DNA of 64,000 nt from Lepidurus packardi (GCA_023053545.1 JAKZAN010000001.1:13957325-14021324), one strand, 5' to 3'; numbered from the stretch's first letter, positions 37,093 through 51,348 are shown. Program-made: numbers and translations. Notes: generated from the sequence alone by a model not told the origin.

Positions 37093-39225
37093 TTATTGCT
37101 CCGCGATAACATCTTCTGTGTTAGCTATATCTAGTAAGCACAATTTGTGTACTGGACGTAGCATTTCTCCGGAGTTTGTTTTGACCGTTGCTACACGAAC
37201 TATTCCGTCTTTGCCAGGATGAGTCTCGGTTATTTTCCCCATGGGCCAATGTCCTCGAGGATAATTTGTATCCGCTATGAGGACTATGTCGTCTTTTTTT
37301 AGGTTTTGTCTTGACTTGAGCCACTTACGGCGTTCGATAAGATTTGGCACGTATTCCTTGAGCCATCGCCTCCAAAAATGGTTAATTATGGCTTGCGAAA
37401 CTCGCCATTTTCGTCTTGATAGTTTCTCATTCGGATCAACAATGTCAGGGGGGATGTTAGCATACGCCCCTCCGAGCAGAAAATGATTTGGAGTCAAAGG
37501 TTGTGGATCGTTAGGATCGACACTGACATGAGTTAGGGGTCGGCCATTTAAGAGAGCTTCGACTTCGACTAAGACTGTTTGGAGGATTTCTTCGTTAGTG
37601 CTTTGGTTTCCAATCACGGCCTTTAAAGCTCTTTTGGCAGATTTGATTAAACTTTCCCATGCACCTCCGAAATGAGGGGCAGAAGGTAGGGAGAACTGCC
37701 AACTTATTCCTTTAGCAGTTAGAGCGTTAGCGATCTTTTCTTGGTTCCAAGCTTGGATACCGGCTTTCAATTCTTTCTCGACACTTCTTAAATTAGTTCC
37801 GTTGTAAGAAAAACACTTGTTAGGGGTTTGTCTGCGACTTGTGAACCGTCGGAAGCACATTAAAAATGAGTCCGTGTCTAGCGATCGGGCGAGTTCTAAG
37901 TGGACTGCTCGTGTGGTGAGGCAAGTAAATATACAGCCCCATCTTTTCTCGGTACTTCGCTTTACGGTTACGTACATTGGGCCGAAGTAGTCAATGCCGG
38001 TAAATGTAAATGGTGGTTGATAGGGTGTCAGACGAGCAGCAGGAAGTGGTGCCATTAAGGGTGCTACTGGCTTTGCTGTGCGTTTTCTACAAATGAAGCA
38101 CTGTTTAAGTACCTTAGCCACCGTTGCTCGTCCCTTCAAAACCCAAAATTGGCTTCTAACTTCATGAAGTGTGCGTTCAACTGACGCGTGAAAGATTTTC
38201 TTGTGTGTGTCTTCAATTATTAATCTTGCTAGTCGATGATTGTTGTCTAAAATGATAGGATGTTTGGCTGTAGGGTCTACCGTGCAATTCTCAAGCCTCC
38301 CACCGACGCGCAGAACGCCACTTGCGTCAATAAATGGGGTTAACTTAGTAAATCTGGAGCTGTTTACTATGGGTTTATCTTGGGATAAGTCTTTGATTTC
38401 GTTACCAAAACATTCGCTTTGCGTAATCTTGAGACATAAGTGAAAGGCGTTTTCAATTTCTTCTGAGAGAAGCGTTATGCTAGATGAAGTCTTGACTTTC
38501 TTACAGGCGTCAACGAAACGTAGCACAGTGGCCACAACGCGTTTTGCTTTGAGTAGAGTTGGTGCTTTTTGAATGTACTCTGAAACGGGAATTTTTTTAA
38601 TTGATACGGTGCCGACCCAATTTTCTGAGATAATTTCTGGATCAGTTTCACACGGTGGATCTGGTTCTTCGGGCTTAAATGGTTGCAGTTTGAGATTAGG
38701 CTCCTTCAAAAATTTTGGACCGCTGAGCCATCGAGCTCCTAAGGTAATCTCGCTTGCATTTAAACCACGGCTACAGTCGTCCGCGGGATTGTCTTTTCCA
38801 GTAACATGATGCCACTGTATGGAGCAGGTTGTTTCCAAAATTTCTCCAATTCTGTTGCCGACGAAAACTTGGAAACGACAGGTGGTTGAGTATATCCACT
38901 TCAGAACCGTTTGGGAATCCGTCCAGAATACTACATGTTTAATGTTCATATTTAACTCTTTACAGCAAGCAAGGGCTAAGCGAAGTCCTAATACTGTGCC
39001 CTGTAATTCTAAACGGGGAATCGAGACAGGTTTCAGGGGGGATACCCTTGTTTTGGCCATTATGAACGCCACGCTTGGTGCCTGGTCTGGATACGTGTGA
39101 CGGATATAGGCAACGGCGCCAAAGCCACGCTGTGAAGCATCCGTGAAAACATGCAGTTGAGAGTGTGTAGGGGTTGAAGGTGATCGGAAGCACCGAGGTA
39201 TCTCTAAATTTGAAAGTGTAATTAA
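37093..39225 (-). pseudogene. Pao/BEL pol 3' region: RNase H and integrase
   Basis: This fossil pol region reads, from its upstream end, as RNase H-like sequence (HVFTDAS; FWTDSQTVLKWI), then an integrase zinc region (with CFICRK), an integrase core (FTGIDYFGPMYV; LTTRAVHLEL; PHFGGAWE) and a C-terminal domain (NHFLLGG; RRKWLKSRQNL; IADTNYPRGHWPMG). These are hallmarks of BEL/Pao. The region is long and largely readable but is only part of an element and cannot act alone. Confidence 0.88.
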
Positions 39226-39345
39226 ATTAATTAAGAATTTAAGAATTAATTAAGAAATTAAGAATTAAGAATTAAGAATAAAGAATTAAGGATTAATTTA
39301 ATTAATTTAATTAATTAAGGATTAATTAAGAATTAAGAATTAATT
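39226..39345 (+). repeat. degenerate AT-rich junction (aattaag words)
   Basis: Between the truncated Pao end and regular satellite lies about 120 bp of irregular aattaag, attaatt and gaattaag words without 20-bp phasing. It looks like collapsed or slipped satellite at a deletion or recombination point. Nothing coding. Confidence 0.65.
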
Positions 39346-42300
39346 AAGTCCGTAAGGAATTAATTAAATCCGTATAGAATTAATTTAGTCCGTAAGGAAT
39401 TAATTCAGTCTGTGAGGATTTGAATCAATCCTAATGAATTTATTCAGTCCGTAAGGAATTAATTAAGTACCTAAGGAATTAATTCATTCCGTAAGGAATT
39501 AATTCATTCCGTAAGGAAATAATTCATTCCGTAAGGAAATAATTCAGTCCGTAAGGAATTAATTCATTCCGTAATGAATTAATTAAGTCCGGAAGGAATT
39601 AATTCATTCCGTAAGGAAATAATTCAGTCCGTTAGGAATTAATTCAGTCCGTAAAGAATAAATTCAGTCCGTAAGGATTTAATTCATTCCGTAAGGAATT
39701 AAATCATTCCGTAATGAATTAATTCATTCCATAAGGAATTAAATCATTCCGTAAGGAAATAATTCAGTCCGTAAGGAATTAATTAAGTCCGTAAGGAATT
39801 AATTAAGTCCATATAGAATTAATTAAGTCCGTAAGGAAGTAATTAAGTCCGTATAGAATTAATTCAGTCCGTAATGAATTAATTCAGTCCGTAAGAAATT
39901 AATTTAGTGCGTAAGGAATTAATTAAGTACCTAAAGAATTAAGTACCAAAGTACCTAAGGAATTAATTCAGTCCGTAATTAAGGAATTAAGTTAATTAAT
40001 TAAGGAATTAATTAAGGAATTAAGTACCTAAGGAATTAATTAAGTCCGTAAGGAATTAATTCATTCCGTAAGGAAATAGTTCAGTCCGTAAGAAATTAAT
40101 TCAGTCCGTAAAGAATTAATTCAGTCCGTAAGGAATTAGCTCAGTCCGTAAGGAAATAATTAAGTCCGTAAGGAATTAATTCAGTCCATATAGAATTAAT
40201 TCAGTCCGTAAGGAATTAGCTCAGTCCGTAAGAAATTAATTAAGTCCGTAAGGAATTAATTAAGTCCATATAGAATTACTTAAGTCCGTAAGGAAGTAAT
40301 TAAGTCCGTATAGAATTAATTCAGTCCGTAAGGAATTAATTCAGTGTGTAAGGATTTCAATCAATCCTAAAGAATTAATTCAGTCCGTAAGGAATTAATT
40401 CAGTCCGTAATGAATAAATTCAGTTTGTAATGGATTAATTAAGTCCCTAATGAATTGATTCAGTCCGTAAGAAATTAATTCAGTCCGTAAGGAACTAATT
40501 AAGTACCTAAGGAATTAATTCAGTCCGTAAGGAATTAATTAAGTCCGTGAGGAATTAATTAAGTCCGTATAGAATTAATTTAGTCCGTTAGGAATTAATT
40601 CAGTCTTTAAGGATTTGAATCAATTATAAGGAATTTATTCAGTCCGTAAGGAATTAATTCATTCCGTAAGGAATTAATTCATTCCGTAATGAATTAATTA
40701 AGTCCGTAAGGAATTAATTCATTCCGTAAGGAAATAATTCAGTCCGTAAGGAATTAATTCAGTCCGTAAAGAATTAATTCAGTCCGTAAGGAATTAATTC
40801 ATTCCGTAAGGAATTAAATCATTCCGTAAGGAATTAATTAAGTCCGTAAGGAATTAATTCATTCCGTAAGGAAATAATTCAGTCCGTAAGGAATTAATTC
40901 AGTCCGTAAGGAATTAATTAAGTCCGTAAGGAATTAATTCAATCCGTAAGGAATTAATTAAGTCCGTAAGGAATTAATTAAGTCCGTAAGGAATGAATTC
41001 AATCCGTAAGGAATTAAGTTAGGCCGTAAAGAAATAATTCAGTTTGTAATGGATTAATTAAGTCCGTAATGAATTAATTCAGTCCGTAAGAAATTAATTA
41101 AGTACCTTAGGAATCAATTCAGTCGGTAAGGAATTAATTCAGTCCGTAAGGAATTAATGCAGTCCGTAACGAATTAATTCAGTCCGTAAGGAATTAGTTC
41201 AGTCCGTAATGAATTAATTCAGTCCGTGAGAAATTAATTCAGTCCGTAAGGAATTAATTAAATACCTAAGGAAATAATTCAGTCCGTAAGGAATTAATTC
41301 AGTCCGTAAGGAATTATTTCAGTCCGTAAGGAATTAATTCAGTCCGTAAGGAATTAATTAAGTACCTAAGGAATTAATGCAGTCCGTAAGGAATTAATGC
41401 AGACCGTAAGGAATTAATTCATTCCGTAAGGAAATAATATAGTCCGTAAGGAACTAATTCAGTCCGTATGGAACTAATTCAGTCCGTAAGGAATTAGTTC
41501 AGTCCGTAAGGAATTAATTAAGTCCGTAAGGAATTAATTAAGTCCATAAGGAATTAATTAAGTCCGTATAGAATTAATTAAGTCCGTAAGGAATTAACTA
41601 AGTCCGTATAGAATTAATTCAGTCCGTAAAGAATTAATTCAGTCTGTAAGGATTTCAATCAATCCTAAGGAATTAATTCAGTCCTTAAGGAATTAATTAA
41701 TTCCGTAGGGAATTAATTCAGTCCGTAGGGAATTAATTCAGCCCGTAAGGAATTAATTAAGTACGTTAGGAACAATTCAGTCCGTAAAGAATTAATTCAG
41801 TCCGTAAGGAATTAATTCAGTCCGTAAGAAATTAATTCAGTCCGTAAGGAATTAATGAAGTCCGTATGGAATTAATTTATTCCGTAATTAATTAATTCAG
41901 TCTGTAAGGAATTAAATCAGGCCGTAAGGAATTAATGAATTCCGTAAGGAATTAATTCATTTCGTAAGGTATTAATTCAGTCTGTAAGGAATTAAATCAG
42001 GCCGTAAAGAATTAATTCATTCCATAAAGAATAAATTCAGTCGGTAAGGAATTAATTCAGTCCGTAAGGAATTAATGCAGTCCGTAACGAATTAATTCAG
42101 TCCGTAAGGAATTAGTTCAGTCCGTAATGAATTAATTCAGTCCGTGAGAAATTAATTCAGTCCGTAAGGAATTAATTAAATACCTAAGGAAATAATTCAG
42201 TCCGTAAGGAATTAATTCAGTCCGTAAGGAATTATTTCAGTCCGTAAGGAATTAATTCAGTCCGTAAGGAATTAATTAAGTACCTAAGGAATTAATGCAG

Positions 42301-45300
42301 TCCGTAAGGAATTAATGCAGACCGTAAGGAATTAATTCATTCCGTAAGGAAATAATATAGTCCGTAAGGAACTAATTCAGTCCGTATGGAACTAATTCAG
42401 TCCGTAAGGAATTAGTTCAGTCCGTAAGGAATTAATTAAGTCCGTAAGGAATTAATTAAGTCCATAAGGAATTAATTAAGTCCGTATAGAATTAATTAAG
42501 TCCGTAAGGAATTAACTAAGTCCGTATAGAATTAATTCAGTCCGTAAAGAATTAATTCAGTCTGTAAGGATTTCAATCAATCCTAAGGAATTAATTCAGT
42601 CCTTAAGGAATTAATTAATTCCGTAGGGAATTAATTCAGTCCGTAGGGAATTAATTCAGCCCGTAAGGAATTAATTAAGTACGTTAGGAACAATTCAGTC
42701 CGTAAAGAATTAATTCAGTCCGTAAGGAATTAATTCAGTCCGTAAGAAATTAATTCAGTCCGTAAGGAATTAATGAAGTCCGTATGGAATTAATTTATTC
42801 CGTAATTAATTAATTCAGTCTGTAAGGAATTAAATCAGGCCGTAAGGAATTAATGAATTCCGTAAGGAATTAATTCATTTCGTAAGGTATTAATTCAGTC
42901 TGTAAGGAATTAAATCAGGCCGTAAAGAATTAATTCATTCCATAAAGAATAAATTCAGTTAGAAAGGAATTTATTCATTCCGTAAGGAATAAATTCAGTT
43001 AGTAAGGAATTAATTCAGTAAGTAAGGAATTGATTCACTCCGTAAGGAAATTATAAGTCAGTAAGGAATTCATTCAGTCCGTAAGGAATTAATTCAGTCC
43101 GTAAGGAATTAATTCAGTCCTTAAGGAATTAATTCATTCTGTAAGGAATTAATTCAATCTTTAAGGAATTAATTCAGTCCGTAAGGAATTAATTCAGTCC
43201 GTAAGAAATTAATTCAGTAAGTAAGGAATTGATTCAATCCGTAAGGAAATTATAAGTCAGTAAGGAATTCATTCAGTCCGTAGGGAATTAATTCAGTCCG
43301 TAGGGAATTAATTCAGCCCGTAAGGAATTAATTAAGTACGTTAGGAACAATTCAGTCCGTAAAGAATTAATTCAGTCCGTAAGGAATTAATTCAGTCCGT
43401 AAGAAATTAATTCAGTCCGTAAGGAATTAATGAAGTCCGTATGGAATTAATTTATTCCGTAATTAATTAATTCAGTCTGTAAGGAATTAAATCAGGCCGT
43501 AAGGAATTAATGAATTCCGTAAGGAATTAATTCATTTCGTAAGGTATTAATTCAGTCTGTAAGGAATTAAATCAGGCCGTAAAGAATTAATTCATTCCAT
43601 AAAGAATAAATTCAGTCGGTAAGGAATTAATTCAGTCCGTAAGGAATTAATGCAGTCCGTAACGAATTAATTCAGTCCGTAAGGAATTAGTTCAGTCCGT
43701 AATGAATTAATTCAGTCCGTGAGAAATTAATTCAGTCCGTAAGGAATTAATTAAATACCTAAGGAAATAATTCAGTCCGTAAGGAATTAATTCAGTCCGT
43801 AAGGAATTATTTCAGTCCGTAAGGAATTAATTCAGTCCGTAAGGAATTAATTAAGTACCTAAGGAATTAATGCAGTCCGTAAGGAATTAATGCAGACCGT
43901 AAGGAATTAATTCATTCCGTAAGGAAATAATATAGTCCGTAAGGAACTAATTCAGTCCGTATGGAACTAATTCAGTCCGTAAGGAATTAGTTCAGTCCGT
44001 AAGGAATTAATTAAGTCCGTAAGGAATTAATTAAGTCCATAAGGAATTAATTAAGTCCGTATAGAATTAATTAAGTCCGTAAGGAATTAACTAAGTCCGT
44101 ATAGAATTAATTCAGTCCGTAAAGAATTAATTCAGTCTGTAAGGATTTCAATCAATCCTAAGGAATTAATTCAGTCCTTAAGGAATTAATTAATTCCGTA
44201 GGGAATTAATTCAGTCCGTAGGGAATTAATTCAGCCCGTAAGGAATTAATTAAGTACGTTAGGAACAATTCAGTCCGTAAAGAATTAATTCAGTCCGTAA
44301 GGAATTAATTCAGTCCGTAAGAAATTAATTCAGTCCGTAAGGAATTAATGAAGTCCGTATGGAATTAATTTATTCCGTAATTAATTAATTCAGTCTGTAA
44401 GGAATTAAATCAGGCCGTAAGGAATTAATGAATTCCGTAAGGAATTAATTCATTTCGTAAGGTATTAATTCAGTCTGTAAGGAATTAAATCAGGCCGTAA
44501 AGAATTAATTCATTCCATAAAGAATAAATTCAGTTAGAAAGGAATTTATTCATTCCGTAAGGAATAAATTCAGTTAGTAAGGAATTAATTCAGTAAGTAA
44601 GGAATTGATTCACTCCGTAAGGAAATTATAAGTCAGTAAGGAATTCATTCAGTCCGTAAGGAATTAATTCAGTCCGTAAGGAATTAATTCAGTCCTTAAG
44701 GAATTAATTCATTCTGTAAGGAATTAATTCAATCTTTAAGGAATTAATTCAGTCCGTAAGGAATTAATTCAGTCCGTAAGAAATTAATTCAGTAAGTAAG
44801 GAATTGATTCAATCCGTAAGGAAATTATAAGTCAGTAAGGAATTCATTCAGTCCGTAAGGAATTAATTCAGTCCTTAAGGAATTAATTCATTCTGTAAGG
44901 AATTAATTCAATCTTTAAGGAATTAATTCAGTCCGTAAGGAATTAATTCAATCCGTAAAGAATTAATTCAGTCCGTAAGGAATTAATTCAGTCCGTAAAG
45001 AATTAATTAACTCCGTAAGGAATTAATTCATTCCGTAAGGAAATAATTCAGTCCGTAGGGAATTAATTCTGTCCGTCAAGAACTAATTCATTCCGTAAGG
45101 AATTAGTTCAGTCCGTAAGGAATTAATTAAGTCCGTAAGGAATTAATTAAGTCCGTAAGAAATTAATTCAGTCCGTAAGGCATTAATTCATTCCGTAACG
45201 AATTAATTCAGTCCGTAAGGAATTAGTTCAGTCCGTAATGAATTAATTCAGTCCGTAAGAAATTAATTCAGTCCGTAAGGAATTAATTAAATACCTAAAG

Positions 45301-48300
45301 AGATAATTCAGTCCGTAAGGAATTAATTCATTCCGTAAGGAAATAATATAGTCCGTAAGGAACTAATTCAGTCCGTAATGAATTAATTAAGTCCGTAAGG
45401 AATTAGTTCAGTCCGTAAGGAATTAATTAAGTCCGTAAGGAATTAGTTCAGTCCGTAAGGAATTAATTAAGTCCGTATGGAACTAATTCAGTCCGTAATG
45501 AATTAGTTCAGTCCGTATGGAATTAATTAAGTCCGTAAGGAATTAATTAAGTCCGTAAGGAATTAATTAAGTCCGTAAGGAATTAATTCAGTGTGTAAGG
45601 ATTTCAATCAATCCTAAAGAATTAATTCAGTCCGTAAGGAATTAATTCAGTCCGTAATGAATAAATTCAGTTTGTAATGGATTAATTAAGTCCCTAATGA
45701 ATTGATTCAGTCCGTAAGAAATTAATTCAGTCCGTAAGGAACTAATTAAGTACCTAAGGAATTAATTCAGTCCGTAAGGAATTAATTAAGTCCGTGAGGA
45801 ATTAATTAAGTCCGTAAGGAATTAATTAAGTCCGTAAGGAATTAATTAAGTCCGTATAGAATTAATTTAGTCCGTTAGGAATTAATTCAGTCTTTAAGGA
45901 TTTGAATCAATTATAAGGAATTTATTCAGTCCGTAAGGAATTAATTCATTCCGTAATGAATTAATTCATTCCGTAATGAATTAATTAAGTCCGTAAGGAA
46001 TTAACTCATTCCGTAAGGAAATAATTCAGTCCGTAAGGAATTAATTCAGTCCGTAAAGAATTAATTCAGTCCGTAAGGAATTAATTCATTCCGTAAGGAA
46101 TTAAATCATTCCGTAAGGAATTAATTAAGTCCGTAAGGAATTAATTCATTCCGTAAGGAAATAATTCAGTCCGTAAGGAATTAATTCAGTCCGTAAGGAA
46201 TTAATTAAGTCCGTAAGGAATTAATTCAATCCGTAAGGAATTAATTAAGTCCGTAAGGAATTAATTAAGTCCGTAAGGAATTAATTCAATCCGTAAGGAA
46301 TTAAGTTAGGCCGTAAAGAAATAATTCAGTTTGTAATGGATTAATTAAGTCCGTAATGAATTAATTCAGTCCGTAAGGAATTAATTAAGTCCGTAAGGAA
46401 TTAATTAAGTCCGTAAGGAATTAATTCAATCCGTAAGGAATTAAGTTAGGCCGTAAAGAAATAATTCAGTTTGTAATGGATTAATTAAGTCCGTAATGAA
46501 TTAATTCAGTCCGTAAGAAATTAATTAAGTACCTTAGGAATCAATTCAGTCGGTAAGGAATTAATTCAGTCCGTAAGGAATTAATGCAGTCCGTAACGAA
46601 TTAATTCAGTCCGTAAGGAATTAGTTCAGTCCGTAATGAATTAATTCAGTCCGTGAGAAATTAATTCAGTCCGTAAGGAATTAATTAAATACCTAAGGAA
46701 ATAATTCAGTCCGTAAGGAATTAATTCAGTCCGTAAGGAATTATTTCAGTCCGTAAGGAATTAATTCAGTCCGTAAGGAATTACTTAAGTACCTAAGGAA
46801 TTAATGCAGTCCGTAAGGAATTAATGCAGACCGTAAGGAATTAATTCATTCCGTAAGGAAATAATATAGTCCGTAAGGAACTAATTCAGTCCGTATGGAA
46901 CTAATTCAGTCCGTAAGGAATTAGTTCAGTCCGTAAGGAATTAATTAAGTCCGTAAGGAATTAATTAAGTCCATAAGGAATTAACTAAGTCCGTATAGAA
47001 TTAATTAAGTCCGTAAGGAATTAACTAAGTCCGTATAGAATTAATTCAGTCCGTAAAGAATTAATTCAGTCTGTAAGGATTTCAATCAATCCTAAGGAAT
47101 TAATTCAGTCCTTAAGGAATTAATTAATTCCGTAAGGAATTAATTCAGTCCGTAGGGAATTAATTCAGCCCGTAAGGAATTAATTAAGTACGTTAGGAAC
47201 AATTCAGTCCGTAAAGAATTAATTCAGTCCGTAAGGAATTAATTCAGTCCGTAAGAAATTAATTCAGTCCGTAAGGAATTAATGAAGTCCGTATGGAATT
47301 AATTTATTCCGTAATTAATTAATTCAGTCTGTAAGGAATTAAATCAGGCCGTAAGGAATTAATGAATTCCGTAAGGAATTAATTCAGTTAGTAAGGAATT
47401 TATTCATTCCGTAAGGAATAAATTCAGTTAGTAAGGAATTAATTCAGTAAGTAAGGAATTGATTCACTCCGTAAGGAAATTATAAGTCAGTAAGGAATTC
47501 ATTCAGTCCGTAAGGAATTAATTCAGTCCGTAAGGAATTAATTCAGTCCTTAAGGAATTAATTCATTCTGTAAGGAATTAATTCAATCTTTAAGGAATTA
47601 ATTCAGTCCGTAAGGAATTAATTCAGTCCGTAAGAAATTAATTCAGTAAGTAAGGAATTGATTCAATCCGTAAGGAAATTATAAGTCAGTAAGGAATTCA
47701 TTCAGTCCGTAAGGAATTAATTCAGTCCGTAAGGAATTAATTCAGTCCTTAAGGAATTAATTCATTCTGTAAGGAATTAATTCAATCTTTAAGGAATTAA
47801 TTAAGTCCGTAAGGAATTAATTCAATCCGTAAGGAATTAAGTTAGGCCGTAAAGAAATAATTCAGTTTGTAATGGATTAATTAAGTCCGTAGTGAATTAA
47901 TTCAGTCCGTAAGGAATTAATTAAGTCCGTAAGGAATTAATTAAGTCCGTAAGGAATTAATTCAATCCGTAAGGAATTAAGTTAGGCCGTAAAGAAATAA
48001 TTCAGTTTGTAATGGATTAATTAAGTCCGTAATGAATTAATTCAGTCCGTAAGGAATTAATGCAGTCCGTAACGAATTAATTCAGTCCGTAAGGAATTAG
48101 TTCAGTCCGTAATGAATTAATTCAGTCCGTGAGAAATTAATTCAGTCCGTAAGGAATTAATTAAATACCTAAGGAAATAATTCAGTCCGTAAGGAATTAA
48201 TTCAGTCCGTAAGGAATTATTTCAGTCCGTAAGGAATTAATTCAGTCCGTAAGGAATTAATTAAGTACCTAAGGAATTAATGCAGTCCGTAAGGAATTAA

Positions 48301-50804
48301 TGCAGACCGTAAGGAATTAATTCATTCCGTAAGGAAATAATATAGTCCGTAAGGAACTAATTCAGTCCGTATGGAACTAATTCAGTCCGTAAGGAATTAG
48401 TTCAGTCCGTAAGGAATTAATTAAGTCCGTAAGGAATTAATTAAGTCCATAAGGAATTAATTAAGTCCGTATAGAATTAATTAAGTCCGTAAGGAATTAA
48501 CTAAGTCCGTATAGAATTAATTCAGTCCGTAAAGAATTAATTCAGTCTGTAAGGATTTCAATCAATCCTAAGGAATTAATTCAGTCCTTAAGGAATTAAT
48601 TAATTCCGTAAGGAATTAATTCAGTCCGTAGGGAATTAATTCAGCCCGTAAGGAATTAATTAAGTACGTTAGGAACAATTCAGTCCGTAAAGAATTAATT
48701 CAGTCCGTAAGGAATTAATTCAGTCCGTAAGAAATTAATTCAGTCCGTAAGGAATTAATGAAGTCCGTATGGAATTAATTTATTCCGTAATTAATTAATT
48801 CAGTCTGTAAGGAATTAAATCAGGCCGTAAGGAATTAATGAATTCCGTAAGGAATTCATTCATTTCGTAAGGTATTAATTCAGTCTGTAAGGAATTAAAT
48901 CAGGCCGTAAAGAATTAATTCATTCCATAAAGAATAAATTCAGTTAGTAAGGAATTTATTCATTCCGTAAGGAATAAATTCAGTTAGTAAGGAATTAATT
49001 CAGTAAGTAAGGAATTGATTCACTCCGTAAGGAAATTATAAGTCAGTAAGGAATTAATTCAGTCCGTAAGGAATTAATTCAGTCCGTAAGGAATTAATTC
49101 AGTCCTTAAGGAATTAATTCATTCTGTAAGGAATTAATTCAATCTTTAAGAAATTAATTCAGTCCGTAAGGAATTAATTCAGTCCGTAAGAAATTAATTC
49201 AGTAAGTAAGGAATTGATTCAATCCGTAAGGAAATTATAAGTCAGTAAGGAATTCATTCAGTCCGTAAGGAATTAATTCAGTCCGTAAGGAATTAATTCA
49301 GTCCTTAAGGAATTAATTCATTCTGTAAGGAATTAATTCAATCTTTAAGGAATTAATTCAGTCCGTAAGGAATTAATTCAATCCGTAAAGAATTAATTCA
49401 GTCCGTAAGGAATTAATTCAGTCCGTAAAGAATTAATTAACTCCGTAAGGAATTAATTCATTCCGTAAGGAAATAATTCAAGAACTAATCCATTCCGTAA
49501 GGAATTAGTTCAGTCCGTAAGGAATTAATTAAGTCCGTAAGGAATTAATTAAGTCCGTAAGAAATTAATTCAGTCCGTAAGGCATTAATTCATTCCGTAA
49601 CGAATTAATTCAGTCCGTAAGGAATTAGTTCAGTCCGTAATGAATTAATTCAGTCCGTAAGAAATTAATTCAGTCCGTAAGGAATTAATTAAATACCTAA
49701 AGAGATAATTCAGTCCGTAAGGAATTAATTCATTCCGTAAGGAAATAATATAGTCCGTAAGGAACTAATTCAGTCCGTAATGAATTAATTAAGTCCGTAA
49801 GGAATTAGTTCAGTCCGTAAGGAATTAATTAAGTCCGTAAGGAATTAGTTCAGTCCGTAAGGAATTAATTAAGTCCGTATGGAACTAATTCAGTCCGTAA
49901 GGAATTAGTTCAGTCCGTAAGGAATTAATTAAGTACGTAAGGAATTAATTAAGTCCGTAAGGAATTAATTAAGTCCGTATAGAATTAATTCAGTCCGTAA
50001 AGAATTAATTCAGTGTGTAAGGATTTCAATCAATCCTAAGGAATTAATTCAGTCCTTAAGGAATTAATTAATTCCGTAAGGAATTAATTCAGTCCGTTGG
50101 GAATTAATTCAGACCGTAAGGAATTAATTAAGTACGTAAGGAACAATTCAGTCAGTAAAGAATTAATTCAGTCCGTAAGGAATTAATTCAGTCCGTAAGT
50201 AATTAATTCAGTCCGTAAGGAATTAATCCATTCCGTATGGAATTAATTTAGTCCGTAAGGAATTAATTCAGTCCGTAAAGAATTAATGCAGTCCGTAAGG
50301 AATTAATTCAGTCCTTAACGTATTAATTTATTCCGTAAGGAAATAATTCAGTCTGTATGGAATTAAATCAGGCCGTAAGGAAGTAATTCATTCCGTAAGG
50401 AATTAATTAAGTCCGTAAGGAATTAATTCAGTAAGTAAGGAATTAATTCAGTCCGTAAGTAAATAATTTATTAACCAAGGAATTAACTCAGTCCGTAAGG
50501 ATTTAATTCAGTCCGTTATTAATTAAATCAGTCCGTAAGAAATTAATTCAGTCCGTAAGGAATTAATTAAGTTCGTATAGAATTAATTTAGTCCGTAATT
50601 AATTAATTCAGTCTGTAAGGAATTAAATCAGGCCGTAAGGAATTAATGAATTCCGTAAGGAATTAATTCATTTCGTAAGGTATTAATTCAGTCTGTAAGG
50701 AATTAAATCAGGCCGTAAAAAATTAATTCATTAAATAAAGAATAAATTCAGTTAGTAAGGAATTAATTCATTCCTTAAGGAATTAATTCAGTCTGTAAGG
50801 ATTT

Positions 50805-50880
50805 AAAGAATTAATTAAAGAATTAAAATTAAGAGAAAAAAGAGAAAAAAGAGAAAAAAGAGAAAAAAATTAAAGAATTA
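50805..50880 (+). repeat. microsatellite patch with 9-bp gagaaaaaa units
   Basis: Four consecutive copies of gagaaaaaa (50833-50868) are flanked by ttaaagaatt words. The 20-bp phase is lost on both sides and resumes at about 50880. It is a slippage product within the array. Confidence 0.85.
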
Positions 50881-51343
50881 AGGCCGTAAAGAATTAATTC
50901 ATTCCATAAGGAATAAATTCAGTTAGTAAGGAATTAATTCAGTAAGTAAGGAATTCAATCAATCCTAAAGAATTAATTCAGTCCGTAAGGAATTAATTCA
51001 GTCCGTAAGGAATTAATTCAGTAAGTAAGGATTTGATTCAATCCGTAAGGAATTAATTCAGTCCGTAAGGAATTAATTCAGTAAGTAAGGAATTCAATCA
51101 ATCCTAATGAATTAATTCGTTCCGTAAGAAATTAATTCAGTCCGTAAGGAATTAATTAAGTACCTAAGGAATTAGTTAAGTGCCTAAGGAATTAATTCAG
51201 TCCGTTAGGAATTAATTAAGTCCGTAAGGAATTAGTTAAGTGCCTAAAGAATTAATTCAGTCCGTTAGGAATTAATTAAGTCCGTAAGGAATTAATTAAG
51301 TACCTAAGGAATTAACTCAGTCCGTAAGGAATAAATTCAGTTT

Positions 51344-51348
51344 GTAAT
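51344..51348. repeat. target-site duplication of copia 1, left copy
   Basis: gtaat immediately precedes the LTR and is repeated at 55961-55965. Uninterrupted array copies read cagtttgtaatggattaatt, so removing the element and one copy restores the monomer. Five bases is the usual duplication length for copia. Confidence 0.92.

Larger units (their letters stand above)
36575..39225 (-). mobile_element. Pao/BEL LTR retrotransposon fossil, 5'-truncated
   Basis: A minus-strand remnant consisting of one LTR and the 3' part of pol. The translated pol part shows RNase H-like sequence, an H2C2 zinc region and a Pao-type integrase with its C-terminal domain, all characteristic of the BEL/Pao superfamily. 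Gag, protease, most of RT and the 5' LTR are absent, so it is a broken copy. The left edge is a clean LTR end against satellite; the right edge passes into degraded AT-rich repeat. No target duplication can be identified because the far end is missing. Age cannot be estimated from LTR pairs as only one is left. Confidence 0.9.
39346..51348 (+). repeat. 20-bp satellite array, block 4, with higher-order repeat family C
   Basis: The array has the same orientation and monomer, but a different variant set (for example ...aatgcagaccg..., ...aaatcaggccg..., ...aattataagtcag...). The joint gatttcaatcaatcctaagg starts at 41651, 42569, 44144, 47078, 48554 and 50022, giving offsets of 918, 1575, 2934, 1476 and 1468 bp. 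An unrelated landmark, agtcggtaaggaattaattc, lies at 41121, 42039, 43614 and 46548, giving the same first three offsets, so whole segments were duplicated in tandem. All offsets are slightly less than multiples of 20. The block ends in the 5-bp target copy of copia 1. No gene. Confidence 0.92.
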
